Source: Synechococcus sp. MVIR-18-1 (GTDB taxonomy: Bacteria; Cyanobacteriota; Cyanobacteriia; PCC-6307; Cyanobiaceae). Taken from it: DNA of 64,000 nucleotides. This document shows, piece by piece, positions 60,411-64,000 of this stretch. The notes beneath the pieces are model-generated. The model was given only the letters and a program-made list of their open reading frames with translations, was not told where the DNA came from and made no database searches. Both the position numbers and the translations under genes were made by a program. Every line of letters starts with the position of its first letter. The stretch's first letter is position 1. The stretch spans positions 1,240,001 through 1,304,000 of the forward strand of contig NZ_CP047942.1 in NCBI RefSeq assembly GCF_014279835.1, in the 5' to 3' direction.

Positions 60411-61656
60411 CTCTCACCATCAGGCCGCTGCGGGGCGAGGGGCTGGGCACCAGCTGCAAGGAAAGGTCCTGATCCGGTTCCAGCTGCAGCTTTACCTTCT
60501 GGAGCAGACCTACCACCATCAAACGAATCTCCAGTTCCGCCAGGGCCTTGCCGAGGCACACCCTCTCTCCTCCTCCAAAAGGGAGCAGAGTTTGATCAAA
60601 GGAACCATCAAGATGGCGTTGGGGGCGGAAGTGGGACAGATCGCTGCTATCCATTTGCCCAGAGGGGCTAAGGGCCACCTGGATCACACTGTTCTCTGGC
60701 ACCTCCACATCCGCTAACTCAATCTTGCGCAGGCTGCGGCGGAAGAACCCACCCACAGGTGGGGTCTGGCGCATGACCTCCAATACCGTGGCATCAAGAC
60801 GAGCTGATTGCGGTATTGAGCTGGCTGGCCACGGAGACTCCATCAGCTCAGAAAGCAACCATTGCATCACCTCCGGCTGGATCAGCAGGGCCCGAAACAG
60901 GCAGCTCAGCGATGAAGCTGTGGTCTCATAGCCGGCGAACAGCAAAAGCAACAATTGTTCCGCCAGGTCATCGTCATCCAGCGGAATCCCAGCTTCATCA
61001 AGACCACCACTGATCAGATCAAGCCCCCCCCGATTGCTGCCCTGTTGCAACACCTGCTTGATGCGCTTAAGCAAACGCAGGCGTGCGGCCATGGCACGAG
61101 CGAAGGGAGTACCGGGGATCGCCAGAGGAAGTGAAAACAGGGCCTTGGTCCAGATCTCAAAATCAGCGAAGAGCACCTCGCGGCTTTCTCGATCCAGCCC
61201 CAGAACAGTGGTGGCGATCACCGCAAAAGCAAAGCGGCGCATCATCGCTGATAACGACACGCAACCAGGGCTTTGGATCAGATCATTGGCGAGCTCATCG
61301 ATCAGCCCGGTAATCGATGGGGTGTAGCGGACCAACGCAGCGCTTGAAAACAACTGCCCAACAACCCTACGCCGGGCTTTATGGCCAGGTCCGCTGCGAT
61401 TGGCCAAAGAGCGGCTCCCAAGCAACTGCTTCACACTTTCGGGCCACCAGCCCTCTAAGGAGTCGCCTTGATTGAGCAACTCCGTAATCGCTCGTTCTCC
61501 GCGGATGAACACGATGCGCTGCGCCAGCAACTTGGTGGCGAACACATCTCCATAGGCGTCAAATCGCCGCTGGGCAAACGACGGATCATTGAAGAAATCA
61601 AGGGTCTCCTTGAGTCCGGTCACGGCAGCGGTGCTGGGCAAAGGCTTTGCAGTCAT
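60382..61656 (-). CDS. Cytochrome P450 (second copy)
   Basis: A 424-residue P450 related to the CYP120/CYP110 type of cyanobacteria. The heme cysteine is in LLPFGGGERVCLGKALAELE near residue 370. The I-helix LLLLLFAGYETTASSLSCLF has the AGxxTT oxygen-activation motif, the ExxR is in VLEVMRQTPP and the meander HFRPQRHLDGSF is present. All key residues are intact, so it is a normal monooxygenase. Substrate unknown: retinoid, fatty acid and terpene P450s share this form. It has no adjacent redox partner gene. Confidence 0.93.
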   Translation of the reverse strand: MTAKPLPSTAAVTGLKETLDFFNDPSFAQRRFDAYGDVFATKLLAQRIVFIRGERAITELLNQGDSLEGWWPESVKQLLGSRSLANRSGPGHKARRRVVGQLFSSAALVRYTPSITGLIDELANDLIQSPGCVSLSAMMRRFAFAVIATTVLGLDRESREVLFADFEIWTKALFSLPLAIPGTPFARAMAARLRLLKRIKQVLQQGSNRGGLDLISGGLDEAGIPLDDDDLAEQLLLLLFAGYETTASSLSCLFRALLIQPEVMQWLLSELMESPWPASSIPQSARLDATVLEVMRQTPPVGGFFRRSLRKIELADVEVPENSVIQVALSPSGQMDSSDLSHFRPQRHLDGSFDQTLLPFGGGERVCLGKALAELEIRLMVVGLLQKVKLQLEPDQDLSLQLVPSPSPRSGLMVRAMPTTDRHP

Positions 61657-61836
61657 GGGCCCAAGCGCTAGGAAGCCATCAAGCTATCGCTTTAATCAGC
61701 TGCGTTTTTGAGGGCAGACGGCGCATCCAACGTTTTTAGAGAATTAAATAAGGCAATGAGTGAAGTCCTGGTACAGAAGGAAATGACCGTGTTTTTTGCG
61801 TTCTAAATTACAAACAGAGAAGAGAGAGGGTTTGTC

Positions 61837-63240
61837 ATGAACAAGAAGGTGGTTGTGAAGAAGGTGGTTGTACTCGATACCAATGTTCTTCTGCATGATC
61901 CAGAAGCTCCGAGCAGCTTTGGATCTGATCGCATTGTTCTCCCTATTCAGGTGATCGAGGAAATTGATCGTTTCAAGCGGGATCCCTCTGAAAAGGGTCG
62001 CAACTCCCGTCGGGTCGCCCGGTTGCTTGATGGTCTGCGGGAGCGGGGAAATCTCGCAGACGGTGTTCCATTAACGCCTGATGGTGACGGCACCCTCGAG
62101 GTGGCGTTCTGCCGGGCTGAGACCTTGGCCCAGTTGCCACCGGAACTCCGCGGTGGCGGCGGCGACAACAACATCCTGGCTGTAGCTCTGGAACAGATGC
62201 GGGCTAAGGGCCTAAGCGAAGCTCCAGAGGTGGTGTTGATCACCAAAGACACCAATTTGCGCATCAAAGCTGATGCCGTAGGCCTAGCCGCGCAGGATTA
62301 CGCCAACGACAAAGTGGCGATCTCCGACCTCTATCCGGGGGCAAGAGGCGTGAAGGTCTCAGCTGATCTCATCGATGAGTTGCGTCAAAATGGACGTCTT
62401 TCCCTGAAGGCCCTGCCCGCTGAAGCGGTGGCGTCATTGCAACCCAATGAGGGGGTGACGCTGATTGATCGAGACAGCTCAGACCACACCTTCCTGGCTC
62501 GTCAACACGGCGATTCGGGAGAACTAGAACCTCTGGTTTGGCTGAAACGCGCCCGCCTCGGTCGCCTAAAGCCACGCAACCGCGAACAGAACTTTGCCCT
62601 CGATTTGCTGCTGGACCCATCTGTGGAACTCGTCACCCTTGTGGGTAAAGCCGGAACCGGCAAAACCTTGCTAGCGATTGCAGCCGGCTTGCATCAGGTG
62701 GCGGATGAGCATCGCTATGCCCGGCTGCTGGTGACCCGTCCGCCAATCTCACTCGGCAAAGAGATCGGCTTTCTGCCGGGAACTCTGGACGAGAAACTTG
62801 CTCCTTGGATGCAACCGATCGTGGACAACCTGGATTTCCTGACGGGTGATGCCATGAGCAATGAGCAAAAGGATGATCGCCGCCGCCATGGTGGTGGTCC
62901 AAAAAGCTCCTGGTCTGATCTCCGCGAGATGGGACTTCTAGAAGTAGAAGCCATCAATTACATCCGTGGACGATCGATTCCTCATCAATTCATGGTGGTC
63001 GACGAGGCACAAAATCTCACCCCTCATGAGGTGAAAACAATCGTGACTCGTGTGGGTGAAGGAACGAAGATCGTGTTCACCGGTGACCCTTATCAGATTG
63101 ATAATCCCTACGTGGATGCGGAGAGCAACGGTCTTACTTGGCTCGCAGAGCGCTTAAAAGGTCAAACCCTCGTGGGTCATATGACCTTGACGCGGGGGGA
63201 ACGAAGTGCATTGGCTGAACTAGCAGCCAACATGTTGTGA
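61837..63240 (+). CDS. PIN-PhoH fusion protein (PhoH2/YlaK type)
   Basis: A 467-residue protein combining an N-terminal PIN nuclease domain (VVVLDTNVLLHDPEAPSSFG with its first acidic residues, and VVLITKDTNLRIKADAVGLA) and a C-terminal PhoH ATPase with Walker [21 protein letters not shown] near residue 270 and Walker B FMVVDEAQNL near 386. PhoH2 proteins are RNA helicase/RNases, and phosphate-starvation control has been reported for some. The ATG at 61837 follows GAGAAGAGAGAGG. It is 11 bases before the LOG-family gene, so the two are likely an operon. Confidence 0.93.
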   Translation: MNKKVVVKKVVVLDTNVLLHDPEAPSSFGSDRIVLPIQVIEEIDRFKRDPSEKGRNSRRVARLLDGLRERGNLADGVPLTPDGDGTLEVAFCRAETLAQLPPELRGGGGDNNILAVALEQMRAKGLSEAPEVVLITKDTNLRIKADAVGLAAQDYANDKVAISDLYPGARGVKVSADLIDELRQNGRLSLKALPAEAVASLQPNEGVTLIDRDSSDHTFLARQHGDSGELEPLVWLKRARLGRLKPRNREQNFALDLLLDPSVELVTLVGKAGTGKTLLAIAAGLHQVADEHRYARLLVTRPPISLGKEIGFLPGTLDEKLAPWMQPIVDNLDFLTGDAMSNEQKDDRRRHGGGPKSSWSDLREMGLLEVEAINYIRGRSIPHQFMVVDEAQNLTPHEVKTIVTRVGEGTKIVFTGDPYQIDNPYVDAESNGLTWLAERLKGQTLVGHMTLTRGERSALAELAANML

Positions 63241-63251
63241 AGGAGCAGCCC

Positions 63252-64000
63252 ATGGTTTCAAATTTCCTGGATTCAGGCTTGCCAAGTGAAGATCCAACCC
63301 GAGTGGCTCACAACCTTGAACAGATCATTCACTCGGACAACTATCGACTCGCGCATCAGGATCTTGATCTTCTCAATCGTTCCTCAATGCGTGGCGTAAG
63401 GATGTTGCTGGAAATCAGCAAGCCTGAGCTTTTCTTGGAGGAGGCTGGCATCACCTCAACAATCATTGTGTTTGGAGGTGCACGCTTACAGGAAAAGACA
63501 GCTGCAGAAGCGAGTCTTAAGGAAGCGATCAAAGAGCTGGATGCAAATCCAGATTCAGCAGAATGGAAGCGAAAGGTGAGTCGAGCCAGAAAGATGGTGA
63601 AACTCTCTTCGTATTACGACGCAGCACGAGAATTTGCATTTCTGGCGTCTCATTTTGGTCAATCAGGACCAATCTCAGGGCCTAGTTGTTCTACCCATGT
63701 GATTGTGACAGGAGGTGGTCCTGGAATTATGGAAGCAGCTAATCGTGGAGCTTTTGATGCTGGTTGCCGTTCAATCGGACTGAATATTGAACTACCCCAT
63801 GAACAAAATCCTAATCCATACATCACGCCAAATCTCTGCTTTAAATTTAATTATTTTGCACTGCGTAAATTTCACTTTGTGATGCGTGCCGTAGGTGCTG
63901 TTTTGTTTCCAGGTGGTTACGGCACCCTCGATGAGCTTTTTGAGTTATTAACGTTGCGGCAGGTGGGAACACAACATGCCATGCCTATTGTGCTCTTCGG
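63252..64000 (+). CDS. LOG family protein (partial, cut by window edge)
   Basis: At least 249 residues from an ATG at 63252 (MVSNFLDSGLPSEDPTRVAH), running off the window. The Rossmann-like core is IIVFGGARL, HVIVTGGGPGIMEAANRGAF, then ELPHEQNPNPYI, and the signature PGGYGTLDELFELLTLRQ. This is the TIGR00730-related LOG family, which in plants and some bacteria releases cytokinin bases from nucleotides and in others acts on AMP; older annotations say lysine decarboxylase. It is 11 bases after the PhoH gene. The extended N-terminus is typical of the cyanobacterial long form. Confidence 0.88.
   Translation, partial: MVSNFLDSGLPSEDPTRVAHNLEQIIHSDNYRLAHQDLDLLNRSSMRGVRMLLEISKPELFLEEAGITSTIIVFGGARLQEKTAAEASLKEAIKELDANPDSAEWKRKVSRARKMVKLSSYYDAAREFAFLASHFGQSGPISGPSCSTHVIVTGGGPGIMEAANRGAFDAGCRSIGLNIELPHEQNPNPYITPNLCFKFNYFALRKFHFVMRAVGAVLFPGGYGTLDELFELLTLRQVGTQHAMPIVLF

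Noticed and set aside
1-64000. CRISPR arrays, insertion sequences, integrases, rRNA or tRNA
   Set aside because: No regularly spaced repeats, transposase or recombinase proteins, or tRNA/rRNA signatures were seen in reading the window; short or degenerate ones could have been missed by eye.

Overview
The window looks like chromosome from a marine picocyanobacterium, most likely a Synechococcus of the marine 5.1 group. This is inferred from the gene content: petN, the Psb29/Thf1 and Psb32 photosystem II factors, a PucC-type carrier, a porin with an SLH domain, the long pyruvate kinase with a PEP-utiliser tail, DUF2103 and other cyanobacterial small proteins, all tightly packed. Species or clade cannot be fixed from the sequence alone.

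Layout. 0-13 kb is core: dxs (cut by the left edge), ilvA, scpB, yggT, a MazG-like pyrophosphohydrolase, pyk, an FtsX/MacB-type permease, ftsH, clpP, thf1, a petN operon, clpS and a pucC-like gene. 13-15.5 kb is a patch of small, mostly unrecognised membrane or secreted proteins. 15.8-25.2 kb is core again: purK, a sugar-type ABC permease, aroB, midA, psb32, a GH104-like lysozyme, a glycosyltransferase-like protein, a metallophosphoesterase and nadA. 25.2-36.9 kb is visibly AT-rich (one 60-base line inside the ligase gene is 35% GC, against 58% in pyk). It holds a DNA end-processing set (MBL/beta-CASP exonuclease, ATP-dependent ligase, Lhr-like helicase), then DUF427, a PAP/fibrillin protein, a TPR protein, two paralogous unknown proteins, a SemiSWEET and other orphans. 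36.9-42.9 kb has two tandem flotillin-like genes with an NfeD-like gene, DUF3598, a DnaJ-domain protein and an RsmE-like methyltransferase.

42.9-48 kb is a metal-acquisition block read leftwards: hupE, porin, znuA, znuC, znuB. Upstream of hupE I see a 19-bp Zur/Fur-like palindrome followed by a compact cobalamin riboswitch. A second, better Zur-like palindrome lies at 60.07 kb in front of a COG0523/CobW-family gene. That gene is interrupted by an in-frame amber codon and is followed by the orphan C-terminus of an acyl-CoA ligase.

48.5-58.8 kb is accessory metabolism: a frameshifted VanX-type dipeptidase, an SDR, an epimerase-like protein, a compact operon of methyltransferase, FAD oxidoreductase and type III polyketide synthase, a DUF411 metal-binding protein, DUF2834, and an ureidoglycolate-lyase-like gene overlapping a cytochrome P450. 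The right end has a second P450, a PIN-PhoH ATPase and a LOG-family protein cut by the window edge. I saw no tRNA, rRNA, CRISPR array, insertion sequence or phage module.
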